A stretch of 41,310 nt of DNA from Gemmatimonas sp. (GTDB lineage: Bacteria > Gemmatimonadota > Gemmatimonadetes > Gemmatimonadales > Gemmatimonadaceae). The number at the start of each line of letters is the position of its first letter. Position 1 is the first letter of the stretch. The stretch lies in the NCBI GenBank assembly GCA_023910675.1, contig JAAVWC010000034.1:1-41310 (forward strand), given 5' to 3'. The position numbers were made by a program, and so were the translations under genes. Below, piece by piece: positions 34,265 through 41,310 of this stretch. Under the pieces are notes generated by a model, which was not told the DNA's origin, did not search any database, and saw only the letters and a list, made by a program, of their open reading frames with translations.

Positions 34265-34455
34265 GGTTGGTCCGGCGGTTAACGAGCGACGCATCTAGCC
34301 CTCAGGAAAAAGAACGTAAGGGGAAAGGAAGAAGCGCGGTTCGCTCGGCACGGAACAACGGAGTCGTGGTTCATGTGGACGGGACCGCGCTTTTCCCTTT
34401 CCCCTTACGTTCTTTTTCCTGAGGGCTAGTGCCGTAACGGGTTGACCGACGGATC
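34265..34455. repeat. Palindromic element, copy A
   Basis: The core arms are 34295-34340 and 34384-34429, 46 nt each, complementary at 44 positions (the left arm begins ctagccctcagg). The loop of 43 nt (34341-34383) holds a smaller hairpin, gaacaacg...cgtggttc. Outer flanks are ggttggtccggcggttaacg on the left and, more loosely, gccgtaacgggttgaccgac on the right. It sits 5 nt after the aminotransferase stop. The right boundary is approximate. Copy B at 34921 is clearly related. The rest of the gap to 34546 shows no gene. Confidence 0.9.
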
Positions 34456-34535
34456 AGACAACCGCGGTCCGTTACTCCGCGTCATTTCGATCCACCTACC
34501 AAGCTTTTGATGACACCATTGCGAGCGGCCGGCGC

Positions 34536-34546
34536 TACACTGCCGC
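34536..34546 (+). promoter_or_regulatory. Leaderless -10 element of the four-helix-bundle gene
   Basis: TACACT (34536-34541), five bases, ATG at 34547, giving this gene its own promoter inside the composite unit. Confidence 0.5.
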
Positions 34547-34948
34547 ATGCAAGATCCCAAAAACCTTCTCGTGTGGCAGCGCTCGATGGAACTCGCCGTG
34601 GTCATTCACGGCATCTCCAAACAGATCCCCGCACGCAAGCTTCCCGGCGTTGCTACGCAGCTGATTCGCGCCATCGCCTCCGTTCCCGCGAACATTGCTG
34701 AGGGCGTGGGACAGCCGTACCCTGCCGTGACCGTGCGCCACTTGATGGTCGCCATTGGGTCTGCGTACGAGTGTGAGACGCATCTGCTGATCGCTGATAG
34801 GCTGGCGGGACCGGTTCAAGGACTGGAGACGACGCTGGACGAGCTGGAGCAAGTCAGACGAATGCTGTACGGCCTGAAGGGGCACTTCGACAAGAGGGTT
34901 CTGGAAAAACGCGTGACCGGTCCGGTGGTTAACGAGCGACGCATCTAG
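34547..34948 (+). CDS. Four-helix-bundle protein (S23 / 23S rRNA intervening-sequence protein family)
   Basis: 133 residues. It begins with the family hallmark KNLLVWQRSMELAVVIHGISKQIPARK and contains PGVATQLIRAIASVPANIAEGVG, with the conserved SVPANIAEG turn. Then come LMVAIGSAYECETHLLIA and a last helix around LDELEQVRRMLYGLKGHF. Members form small helical-bundle oligomers; some lie in 23S rRNA intervening sequences, and the Avd proteins of diversity-generating retroelements share the fold, but stand-alone copies have no known role. The last residues, TGPVVNERRI and the TAG stop, are encoded by the left flank of palindromic element B. The gene is enclosed by two palindromic elements and carries its own leaderless promoter. 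Confidence 0.92.
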   Translation: MQDPKNLLVWQRSMELAVVIHGISKQIPARKLPGVATQLIRAIASVPANIAEGVGQPYPAVTVRHLMVAIGSAYECETHLLIADRLAGPVQGLETTLDELEQVRRMLYGLKGHFDKRVLEKRVTGPVVNERRI

Positions 34949-35109
34949 CCCTCAGGAAAAAGAACGCAAGCGCACAGGAAAAAGCGCGGTGCCGTCCACA
35001 TGAACAACGACTCCGTTGTTCCGTGTCGAGCGAACCGCGCTTTACCCTGTGCGCTTGCGTTCTTTCCCCTGAGGGCTAGTGCCGTAGCGCGTTTACCACC
35101 GGACCAACC
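34921..35109. repeat. Palindromic element, copy B
   Basis: Core arms are 34945-34990 and 35034-35079, 46 nt each, with about four mismatches, and a 43-nt loop (34991-35033). The outer left flank tccggtggttaacgagcgac repeats that of copy A in the same orientation. The right end, accaccggaccaacc (35095-35109), is the inverse of copy A's left end ggttggtccggcggt at 14 of 15 positions. The loop is the reverse complement of copy A's loop with 3 differences in 43. The left flank overlaps the last codons of the four-helix-bundle gene. Confidence 0.9.
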
Positions 35110-35127
35110 AACCCCCGACCCCGACCG

Positions 35128-35709
35128 TTACTTGGCAGCCGGCTTGGGCTCGGCCAGCGCCATATCCCACTGCACCTGCACTTCGTTCTGAATGGGATTG
35201 ACCTTCGAGTCGTACGCCACGCCGTAGTCGCGGCGGTTGATGGCGAACGTGCCACGGAACCGGCCGGCGCCGCCTTCGTAGAACACAGTGCTGGCCGGAA
35301 CGACAATGCGCTTGGTGGTGCCGCGCACGGTGAGGTCACCGGTGATGTCGAGCTTGTTGGGACCGGTCTGCTTGATGCTCACCGACTTGAACGTGATGTT
35401 CGGGTGCTTCTCGACGTCGAAGAAGTCGGCGCTCTTGAGGTGCCCGTCACGACGCTCGACGCGCGTGTTGATGCTGGCGACGTCGATGGTGATGGCGACC
35501 GTGGAGTTCTCCCACTTGGTGGCGTCGAGCTTCACGTCGGCGTCCCACTTGCCGAAGAAGCCGTGGGCGCTGAGGAGGCGCGAGTCGGCGACAAAATTGA
35601 TTTCGCTGTGCGCCTTGTCGATGACGTGCGGCTTGGGCTCGGGGAGCGGGTGGGCCGCGACGAGCAGGGGGAGCACGAGGGTGGCGGCAAGACGACGGGT
35701 CGTGAACAT
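35128..35709 (-). CDS. YceI-family lipid-binding-like protein
   Basis: 193 residues beginning with a signal peptide (MFTTRRLAATLVLPLLVAAHPLPEP), so probably periplasmic. The YceI fold, a lipocalin-like barrel binding isoprenoid-type lipids, is indicated by IDKAHSEINFVADSRLLSAHGFFGKWDADV, VAITIDVASINTRVERRDGHLKSADFFDVEKHPNITF and GDLTVRGTTKRIVVP. I chose ATG at 35709 because the signal peptide starts there and gagaga lies upstream. An in-frame start at 35775 would add a polar leader. Family members bind long-chain isoprenoids or amphiphiles; the ligand here is unknown. It is divergent from the next gene and ends next to palindromic element B. Confidence 0.93.
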   Translation of the reverse strand: MFTTRRLAATLVLPLLVAAHPLPEPKPHVIDKAHSEINFVADSRLLSAHGFFGKWDADVKLDATKWENSTVAITIDVASINTRVERRDGHLKSADFFDVEKHPNITFKSVSIKQTGPNKLDITGDLTVRGTTKRIVVPASTVFYEGGAGRFRGTFAINRRDYGVAYDSKVNPIQNEVQVQWDMALAEPKPAAK

Positions 35710-35933
35710 GATGGATCTCTCAGAAGGCAGGTGGAAACCGGAAGCCGTCGGACAAGACGACCTCTCAACAGACACCGTCCAGACGATAGTTGTGTGGACA
35801 ATGATTCAGTGATAAGATACAAAGCCCGTCTGGAAAGGCAACCCCCGCCTCTCCTTGTTCGCAGCCCCTGCCGTCAGTGATCTTTCAGGACTGCGAGTGA
35901 ACGCCTGTTTGTGTCCCACCCTACCACGCTGAA

Positions 35934-36698
35934 ATGACCGATCCGGTTCCCGCTGTGACCGACGAGCTGTCCGTCGAAACCGTCGAAACGCCTGTCGCGC
36001 CTGCCCCGGCGGTGCACGACCGCGCCGACAACCCGGTCACGGAAGTGGCGGAGCGCTTTCTGCGCGCCGTGGTGGCGTCGGTCCCGCTGGACCAGATCGA
36101 GGAGCTCCATCTTTTCTCGCCGCTGCGTCAGGGCACCGTGGAAACGGGGATTGCCGTCCTGGCGGCGCGTGTGCCGGTGGCCGTGGTCGAGCCTGTGGCC
36201 GAGGAGCCGGTGGTGAGCGACGAGCCGGAGCTGGGGCTCGACGAGAACACTGCAGACGATGCTGACGAAAACGACGCGACCGATGACGACGCGGTTGATG
36301 AGGCGCTCGATGACGACGAGAGCCTGACCGTCGTGCTCGACGACAGCGACATGGTGAGCCCATATGCACTCGAGGCCGAGCTCGCCGACGACGTTGCCGC
36401 GGCGCCTGCCGAAGTGAGCGCCGAGGAGTCCGACGAAACCGAAGCGATCATCGAACCGGCGGCTCGCAAAGAGCGCCCCGTGCGCCATACCGTGTACACG
36501 GCGCGCTATCGCTACGTCATCAAGGGGCCCGAGCGCGGCAAGTGGGAGTCGAACGTGAAGGCCGAAGCCGAGGCCCCGCTGATTACGGTGGAAACGGTTG
36601 TGCGGGGTGTGCAGCGTCGTGCCGGTGAAGATTCCGAAATCGTGCGCTACAGCGCCGCGCAGATTGCGCGCGCCTTGCGGCTGCCGTACCCCGGATAG
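35934..36698 (+). CDS. Hypothetical acidic protein, 254 residues
   Basis: No family recognised. The N-terminal ~60 residues contain a helical part (VTEVAERFLRAVVASVPLDQIEELHLFSPLRQG). The middle is a long, strongly acidic, low-complexity linker (DENTADDADENDATDDDAVDEALDDDESLT and more). The C-terminal 80 residues are basic and structured (VRHTVYTARYRYVIKGPERGKWES ... VQRRAGEDSEIVRYSAAQIARALRLP). There is no signal peptide or membrane segment. It is followed by the fur gene after 12 nt, so the two are likely one operon. The acidic-linker architecture could suit a nucleoid- or RNA-associated protein, but this is speculation. Confidence 0.8.
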   Translation: MTDPVPAVTDELSVETVETPVAPAPAVHDRADNPVTEVAERFLRAVVASVPLDQIEELHLFSPLRQGTVETGIAVLAARVPVAVVEPVAEEPVVSDEPELGLDENTADDADENDATDDDAVDEALDDDESLTVVLDDSDMVSPYALEAELADDVAAAPAEVSAEESDETEAIIEPAARKERPVRHTVYTARYRYVIKGPERGKWESNVKAEAEAPLITVETVVRGVQRRAGEDSEIVRYSAAQIARALRLPYPG

Positions 36699-36710
36699 TT
36701 CGTCACGTCC

Positions 36711-37187
36711 GTGAGTCACTCCCCCGATGCTGCGGCGATCGCGGCCGACAAGGAGGCGTTTCGCGCGTTCCTGCGCGATCACAACCTTCCGGCCACGGCA
36801 CAGCGACTCGCGATTGCCGACACGGTGCTCGAAACCGATCGACACCTGTCGGCGGAAGACGTGGCGCAGGAGCTCAAGTCGCGTGGCGCATCGGCGGGAA
36901 CCGCCACGGTGTATCGCACGCTCGAGGTGCTCGTGCGCAGCGGTCTCGTGGTGGAGCGCGACTTCGGTGAGGGGTTCAAACGCTATGAAGCCTCGCGCGG
37001 CGTACCGCATCACGAACATCTGCTCTGCACGGTGTGCGGGCGCGTCACGGAGTTCCGTGATGAACGGCTGGAGCGCATGACCACCCTGTTGGCCGAAGCC
37101 CACGACTTTTCGCGTCAGCGGCATCGACTCGTGATTTACGGCTTGTGCGGCGAGTGTCGCCGCGGCCCCGGTCGCAGCGCACGCTGA
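36711..37187 (+). CDS. Fur-family transcriptional regulator
   Basis: 158 residues from GTG 36711. The winged-helix part includes LPATAQRLAIADTVL, SAEDVAQELKSRGASAGTATVYRTLEVLVRSGLV. The C-terminal metal-binding/dimerisation part shows HHEHLLCTVCGRVTEF and LVIYGLCGECRRG, with two CxxC pairs for structural zinc. It could be Fur (iron), PerR (peroxide) or Zur; the sequence does not decide. Location directly after the acidic hypothetical and before ccdA is compatible with a redox role (inference). Such regulators repress targets in their metal-bound form. Confidence 0.93.
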   Translation: MSHSPDAAAIAADKEAFRAFLRDHNLPATAQRLAIADTVLETDRHLSAEDVAQELKSRGASAGTATVYRTLEVLVRSGLVVERDFGEGFKRYEASRGVPHHEHLLCTVCGRVTEFRDERLERMTTLLAEAHDFSRQRHRLVIYGLCGECRRGPGRSAR

Positions 37188-37228
37188 ATCGACGATGACA
37201 CTTTCTGTTTCCCTTCGCACCGCTATCC

Positions 37229-37954
37229 GTGGCACCTGAATCGCTCACTGTCCTCGTGGCTTTCACCGCGGGGTTGCTCAGTTTTCTGAGCCCCTGCGTG
37301 CTGCCGCTCGTACCCAGCTACGTCACGTTCATCACGGGGATGGGGCTCGACGACGTGTCGCGCGCCAAGCGGGCGGCGCTCGTGCACGCGCTGCTCTTCG
37401 TGCTCGGGTTCACGTTCATCTTCGTGGCACTCGGCGCCGGCGCCAGCGCGTTCGGACAGTTGCTGCGCCAGTATCGTGAGTGGATCGCCAGAATTGGCGG
37501 CGTGATGATGGTACTGATGGGGCTCTGGATGCTCGACGTCATCAAGATCGGCGCGCTGCAGCAGGAGCGGCGCATGCATCTGAGCGACAAGCCACTCGGC
37601 TATCTGGGCACCGTGTTCGTCGGCATCGCCTTCGGCGCCGGATGGACGCCGTGCCTCGGCCCTACGCTGGGCGCCATACTGTTGCTCGCGGCCAACGAAA
37701 CGGAGCTCACCAAAGGCATCATGCTGCTCACCGCGTACTCCATGGGGCTCGCCGTACCGTTTCTGCTCAGCGCGCTGGCCATCGAACGGTTTCTTGGCTT
37801 CTTCCAGAAGTTCAAGCACAACATTGGCCGCGTGAACCGCCTTGCCGGCGGGTTGCTCGTTGTCGTTGGCATTCTGATGTTCACGGGATGGTTCGAACGA
37901 CTGGCCGCGCTGCTGCAGCCGCTCACGCCAGCGTTTCTGCTCGAACGGTTGTAA
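37229..37954 (+). CDS. ccdA: Cytochrome c biogenesis protein CcdA
   Basis: An inner-membrane thiol-disulfide transporter, 241 residues, passing reducing power from cytoplasmic thioredoxin to periplasmic cytochrome c maturation or disulfide partners. It has the typical first-helix motif LLSFLSPCVLPLVPSYVTFITG with one redox cysteine and the second in FGAGWTPCLGPTLG. About six membrane helices can be traced. The start is GTG 37229, giving MAPESLTVLVAF. It follows fur by 41 nt. The gene faces the convergent ABC exporter. Confidence 0.94.
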   Translation: MAPESLTVLVAFTAGLLSFLSPCVLPLVPSYVTFITGMGLDDVSRAKRAALVHALLFVLGFTFIFVALGAGASAFGQLLRQYREWIARIGGVMMVLMGLWMLDVIKIGALQQERRMHLSDKPLGYLGTVFVGIAFGAGWTPCLGPTLGAILLLAANETELTKGIMLLTAYSMGLAVPFLLSALAIERFLGFFQKFKHNIGRVNRLAGGLLVVVGILMFTGWFERLAALLQPLTPAFLLERL

Positions 37955-37983
37955 CGCGACACCGCGCGTGGCTCACCCCTCTG

Positions 37984-39825
37984 CTAGGCCGCTTCGATCG
38001 CTTCGAGCAGTTGCTGTCGGCGGAGCAGCAAGGCGTAGCGCCCATTCTGCGCCACCAGCTGCTCATGCGTGCCCTGCTCGATGATGCGCCCCGCCTCGAG
38101 CACAATGATATGGTCGGCATCGCGTACGGCGCTCACCCGATGCGACGCAATGATGGCGGTGCGCTCCGACAGCGCGTCGCGGAGCCCGTGCAGAATGGCG
38201 GACTCGGTCTGCGTGTCGACGGCGCTGAGCGCGTCGTCGAGCATGACAATTGCCGGTGTGCGCGCGAGAGCCCGCGCCAGCGCGGTGCGCTGCTTCTGTC
38301 CGCCCGAAAGGTTGATGCCGCGCTCGCCAAGGCGGGTTTCGAGACCATCGGGGAGCGACGCGATCGTTTCGGTGAGCTGTGCGACGCCGGTAGCTTGTGC
38401 GATGCGCCCCTCGGTTTGCGGCGCATCCTGCCCGATACCGTAGGCGATGTTCTCGCCCACGGTTTCACTGAACAGCAGCGCCTCCTGCGGTACGTAGCCG
38501 ATCATGCTGCGCAGTGCCGTGAGCGGCAGCTCGCGGATATTCACGTCGTCGAGCAGGATCTCCCCTTCCTGTGGTTCGAAGATGCGCGGGACGAGATCCA
38601 TGAGCGCACTCTTGCCGGCGCCGGTCGCTCCGACGATGGCGAGTGTACCCCCGGCCGGGATGCGGAAAGAGATGTCGCGCAGTACCCAGCGAGGTTCTGG
38701 CACTGCGGCCGCACTCCCGACCTGTGCGGCATTCGCGGCCGATACGGGATAGTGAAATGACACATGTCTGAACTCGAGCGTGTGCCCGCGGACGGCCGGC
38801 GCCAGCGTTACCACACCCGTATCGTGCACCGAGAGTGGTTCGGCTTCGAGCAACTCCAGGACGCGCGTCATGGAGGCTGCGCCGCGCTGAAACAGATTGG
38901 TGGTCCACCCGAGCGCGATGAGCGGCCAGGTGAGCATGGTGAGATAGATGCCGAAGGCCACGTAGCTTCCCACGGTGAGCGTGCCGGCAATGAGTAGCCG
39001 GCCGCCCACGCCGATCATCACGGCGCCGCCAAGTCCCGCGAGGAGTGCGAAGCCCGGGCTCATGAGTCCGTTGAGGCGGGCGAGTCCCATGTTGGCTTCG
39101 AGGTATTCGTCGCCGAGTGCGTTCCAGCGGGCGCTCTCGGCGTCCTCCTGGCGATAGGCCCGGACAACACGGACGCCGGCGAGATTTTCCTGCGCGCGCG
39201 TCGTGAGCTGACTGAAGTGTCCCTGGGCGAGGTCGAAGCGTGCGTGCACCTGCTTGCCGAGCCGCAGCATAAGGAAGGGCAGTCCCACCATGGGAAGGAG
39301 CGACGCCACGGTGAGCAGCGGCGAAATGCGCAGCATCATGATGAGCGCAAAGACGCCGCCGAAGATCGTGTTGGTGAAGTACATGAGCGCAGGGCCGGCG
39401 GCCATGCGAACTGCGCTCAGGTCGTTGGTGAGCCGCGCCATGAGGTCACCCGTGCGCCAGCGCAGGTACCACGACGCATCGAGTGTGGAGAGGCGCGCAA
39501 AGACGTGCCGCCTGAGGTCGGTCTCGATGCGGCGGCTCACGCCGTTCAGCGTGTTGCGCATGGTGAAGCGCAGGGTGCCGCTGACGGCCGCTGTGAGCAG
39601 CATCACCAACCCGATCATCGCAAGCGCGCGCGGCGGCGCGCCACGCCCAATACTGTCGAGTCCACGCTGCAGGAACGACGGCACGGAGGTAGTGAGTGCT
39701 GCCGAGGCAACGACCGATATCAACCCCGACGCAACATGTAGGCGATACGGGTGGTAATATGGGAGAAGTCGGCGCAGTGTTCGCCACGCGTTCTGCTTCT
39801 CTACATTCTCAGGGAGTCTGCCCAT
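37984..39825 (-). CDS. ABC transporter, fused permease and ATP-binding protein (exporter type)
   Basis: 613 residues. An MsbA/LmrA-type half transporter: an N-terminal membrane domain of six helices (RLHVASGLISVVASAAL through GSYVAFGIYLTML) and a C-terminal nucleotide-binding domain with Walker A VGATGAGKSAL, Q-loop GYVPQEALLFSETVGENI, signature LSGGQKQR, Walker B IVMLDDALSAVD and H-loop ASHR. The substrate is unknown (lipid, drug or peptide). I placed the start at ATG 39825, which begins MGRLPENVEKQNAWRTL. On the minus strand TATATT lies 5 nt upstream of it, a leaderless promoter. The ATG overlaps the opposite-strand start of the lipoprotein gene by 2 nt (CATG). The frame is open far upstream, but only as antisense to the lipoprotein gene. 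Confidence 0.93.
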   Translation of the reverse strand: MGRLPENVEKQNAWRTLRRLLPYYHPYRLHVASGLISVVASAALTTSVPSFLQRGLDSIGRGAPPRALAMIGLVMLLTAAVSGTLRFTMRNTLNGVSRRIETDLRRHVFARLSTLDASWYLRWRTGDLMARLTNDLSAVRMAAGPALMYFTNTIFGGVFALIMMLRISPLLTVASLLPMVGLPFLMLRLGKQVHARFDLAQGHFSQLTTRAQENLAGVRVVRAYRQEDAESARWNALGDEYLEANMGLARLNGLMSPGFALLAGLGGAVMIGVGGRLLIAGTLTVGSYVAFGIYLTMLTWPLIALGWTTNLFQRGAASMTRVLELLEAEPLSVHDTGVVTLAPAVRGHTLEFRHVSFHYPVSAANAAQVGSAAAVPEPRWVLRDISFRIPAGGTLAIVGATGAGKSALMDLVPRIFEPQEGEILLDDVNIRELPLTALRSMIGYVPQEALLFSETVGENIAYGIGQDAPQTEGRIAQATGVAQLTETIASLPDGLETRLGERGINLSGGQKQRTALARALARTPAIVMLDDALSAVDTQTESAILHGLRDALSERTAIIASHRVSAVRDADHIIVLEAGRIIEQGTHEQLVAQNGRYALLLRRQQLLEAIEAA

Positions 39826-40696
39826 GCGTGAATATACCCGTTCGTCCCGTACTACCGTCATGATGTCGTCGCTCGCGCTGGTGGCCTTGGCGGCGTGTGG
39901 CAGCGAGAAGTCCGATAACACCTTGGCGACCGATTCGGCGCTGGGTCGTGATCTCGCGCTCGCGCAGCAGGACAGCGTGCAGCCGCAGTTGCAGGACGTG
40001 CCGACCACGCCGCCCCCCGCGCCGGAACCGACGGCAGCGCCGGCTCCAGCCCCTCGTCCGACGCCGCGTCCCACGCGTCCGGCGCCCAAGCCGGCAGCGG
40101 CTCCGGCAGCGGCTCCGGCACCGGCACCCGCTCCGGCGCCCAAGCCGGCAGCCGAAGTAAGCGGCACGGTGGCGGCGGGCACGGCGCTGTCCTTTGCCGC
40201 GAGCGAGAAGGTGTGCAGCAACACGACGTCGGTGGGTGAGAAGTTCACCGCCGACCTTTCGGAGTCGGTGAACGCCACCAACGGCGTGACGATCCCGTCG
40301 GGCGCGACGGGCACGTTCGAAGTGCTCGAGGCAAAGACCGCGAAGAACAGCAACGACAACACGGCGCTGCGTGTGCGACTGGTGTCGGTGCAGTTCGGTG
40401 GCAAGACGTATCCGGTGGACGGCACGGTGCAGACAGCGAGCACCGAGCGCGTTCGGAGTGCGACCAAGGGCACGGATGCCAAGAAGGTTGTGGGCGGTGC
40501 GATTCTCGGCGCGATTGCCGGTCAGGCGATTGGCAAGAACACCAAGGGCACGGTCATTGGCGCCGCGGCTGGCGCGGCAGCGGGTACGGCGGCTGCGGCG
40601 GCGACAGCGAACTACGACACCTGCCTCAACACGGGGTCGTCGATTTCGGTGACGCTCGACGGGCCGGTCACGATTCGTCCGGCGCCGGTGCGCTAA
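39824..40696 (+). CDS. Lipoprotein with proline-rich linker and glycine-zipper domain
   Basis: 290 residues. The N-terminus has a lipoprotein signal (MMSSLALVALAAC, lipobox ending at Cys25). Then comes a Pro/Ala-rich stretch with repeats of the type APAPRPTPRPTRPAPKP that may span the periplasm or peptidoglycan. A folded part (GTALSFAASEKVCSNTTSVGEKFTADLSES) is followed by a glycine-zipper segment, VGGAILGAIAGQAIGKNTKGTVIGAAAGAAAG, of the Rick_17kDa/YMGG type associated with the outer membrane. The start at 39824 has an aggga ribosome site; the next ATG at 39860 has none. It starts divergently and overlapping with the ABC gene. A role in envelope stability is likely but unproven. Confidence 0.88.
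   Translation: MREYTRSSRTTVMMSSLALVALAACGSEKSDNTLATDSALGRDLALAQQDSVQPQLQDVPTTPPPAPEPTAAPAPAPRPTPRPTRPAPKPAAAPAAAPAPAPAPAPKPAAEVSGTVAAGTALSFAASEKVCSNTTSVGEKFTADLSESVNATNGVTIPSGATGTFEVLEAKTAKNSNDNTALRVRLVSVQFGGKTYPVDGTVQTASTERVRSATKGTDAKKVVGGAILGAIAGQAIGKNTKGTVIGAAAGAAAGTAAAAATANYDTCLNTGSSISVTLDGPVTIRPAPVR
39826..39836 (-). promoter_or_regulatory. Leaderless -10 element of the ABC transporter gene
   Basis: On the minus strand TATATT (39836-39831), five bases, then ATG at 39825. The element lies within codons 3-5 of the divergent lipoprotein gene. Confidence 0.5.
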
Positions 40697-40764
40697 CGGT
40701 GGACTCGCGGTGAGCAGAGATCGTTGAACTGCTCACACGGAGACATGGAGGAATGGAGAGCACG

Positions 40765-40797
40765 GAGCCTACTTCGCAGATTCAGCGAAGTAGGCTC
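40765..40797. terminator. Hairpin between convergent genes
   Basis: A perfect 13-bp stem (40765-40777 with 40785-40797; gagcctacttcgc) around a 7-nt loop, between the lipoprotein gene and the convergent gamma-glutamyltransferase gene. There is no long T-tract. Confidence 0.7.
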
Positions 40798-40816
40798 TAT
40801 GCCTTTCAACAGTCAA

Positions 40817-41310
40817 TCAATAGCCGATCGCCCCGCCGGAGCGGCGTGGTTCGGGGAGTCCTTCCCAGCCGCCTTTGACGCGCATGATGGCGTTGACGTT
40901 CACGAGGCTGCGCAGTTCGCGCATGGCGTGACCGAAGCCGCGGAGCGAGTCGAGCACGGCTGGGCGAATGCCGCCGGCTTCGAAGGTGAGGGAGTCGGGG
41001 AGCGCCTGGTGGTGTACGCGCGGGGCGCGCATGGCATCGCCGAGGGTCATGCGGTGCTCGATGACGTTGAGAATGACCTGGCTGGTGCCCGTGATGATCG
41101 TGGGGCCGCCGGCGGCGCCGACGACGAGGAGCACTTGATCCTTGGGGTCGAGCACGATGGTGGGGGACATGGCGCTGAGCATGCGCTTGCCCGGCTGAAT
41201 GGCGTTGGATTCGCCTTGGACCAGGCCGTACATGTTGGGCTTGCCGGGCTGCGCGGCGAAGTCGTCCATCTCGTCGTTGAGCATGAAGCCGGCACCGCGC
41301 ACCCACACAC
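40817..41310 (-). CDS. ggt: Gamma-glutamyltransferase, C-terminal part (start lies beyond window)
   Basis: About 164 residues of an N-terminal-nucleophile enzyme that hydrolyses or transfers the gamma-glutamyl group of glutathione-like compounds, usually in the periplasm. The C-terminal (small subunit) signatures are visible: VRGAGFMLNDEMDDF, LSAMSPTIVLD, GAAGGPTIITGTSQVILNVI, and the end PRRSGGAIGY. The catalytic threonine, which starts the small subunit, lies further upstream and outside the window. The stop codon at 40817-40819 is supported by the short GGAIGY end. A gamma-glutamylase of bacillithiol-using organisms would act on other thiols; no evidence either way. Confidence 0.93.
   Translation of the reverse strand, partial: VWVRGAGFMLNDEMDDFAAQPGKPNMYGLVQGESNAIQPGKRMLSAMSPTIVLDPKDQVLLVVGAAGGPTIITGTSQVILNVIEHRMTLGDAMRAPRVHHQALPDSLTFEAGGIRPAVLDSLRGFGHAMRELRSLVNVNAIMRVKGGWEGLPEPRRSGGAIGY

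Noticed and set aside
34265..35109. Diversity-generating retroelement (the four-helix-bundle protein as Avd)
   Set aside because: No reverse transcriptase, template repeat or variable repeat was found in the window.
37984..40482. ABC transporter extended to 832 residues by a start far upstream
   Set aside because: The extra ~220 residues are antisense to the lipoprotein gene and low in complexity (GAGAGAGAAAG runs); the natural start at 39825 has its own promoter.
1..41310. rRNA, tRNA, insertion sequences and prophage
   Set aside because: Scanning by eye found no conserved rRNA blocks, cloverleaf with T-arm GTTCRA box, transposase motifs or phage structural genes. A covariance-model search could still find a missed small RNA.

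Overview
The window is GC-rich, gene-dense bacterial chromosome. The gene content fits a Gemmatimonadota-like Gram-negative: a type IV pilus retraction ATPase, an exported BNR/sortilin-type protein, a TonB-receptor remnant, a YpdA-type bacillithiol disulfide reductase, single-chain GlyRS, and a MoxR-DUF58-BatA-DUF4175-DUF4159 operon. The phylum is my inference from gene families, base composition and promoter style. No rRNA, tRNA, CRISPR array, prophage or transposase was seen.

Layout. 1-1638 (minus): a cut-off glutamate formiminotransferase and an inositol-monophosphatase-like enzyme. 1811-5247 (plus): trpS, pilT, a DapA-family aldolase. 5298-6017 (minus): a broken HDOD gene. 6234-14604 (plus): a DUF456 protein, purA, ypdA, glyQS, a 1062-residue BNR-repeat protein and a lipoprotein. 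14634-16113 is a degraded stretch: a GxxExxY nuclease-like gene ending inside a long palindrome, a frameshifted small secreted protein, and a truncated TonB receptor. 16288-27494 (plus) is one long co-directional block: SDR dehydrogenase, GAF/kinase-like protein, a small conserved protein, a possible ubiquitin-fold protein, MoxR, DUF58, BatA-like, DUF4175, DUF4159, a large membrane protein and an HDAC-like deacetylase. 27498-34259 (plus): corA, Ser/Thr kinase, dipeptide epimerase, priA, DapL-like aminotransferase. 34265-35109 is a compact unit of two large palindromes around a four-helix-bundle gene. 35128-41310: yceI, an acidic hypothetical, a Fur regulator, ccdA, an ABC exporter, a glycine-zipper lipoprotein and the end of a gamma-glutamyltransferase gene.

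Patterns. (1) Many genes have a TAnnnT-like -10 element only 5-6 nt before the start codon, as expected for leaderless mRNAs. (2) Several large hairpins or inverted tandem repeats lie between genes. Two of them sit directly at the stop codon of orphan genes (GxxExxY and four-helix bundle); this is the best candidate for an undescribed element. (3) Single-base frameshifts, mostly +1, interrupt otherwise well-conserved proteins (DUF4175, DUF4159, Ser/Thr kinase, priA). These could be sequencing errors or real decay and must be settled from reads.

The central MoxR block probably encodes a membrane-associated AAA+/vWA chaperone system of the MoxR/aerotolerance type. Much of the rest is housekeeping: Trp and Gly tRNA charging, purine synthesis, replication restart, cytochrome c maturation.
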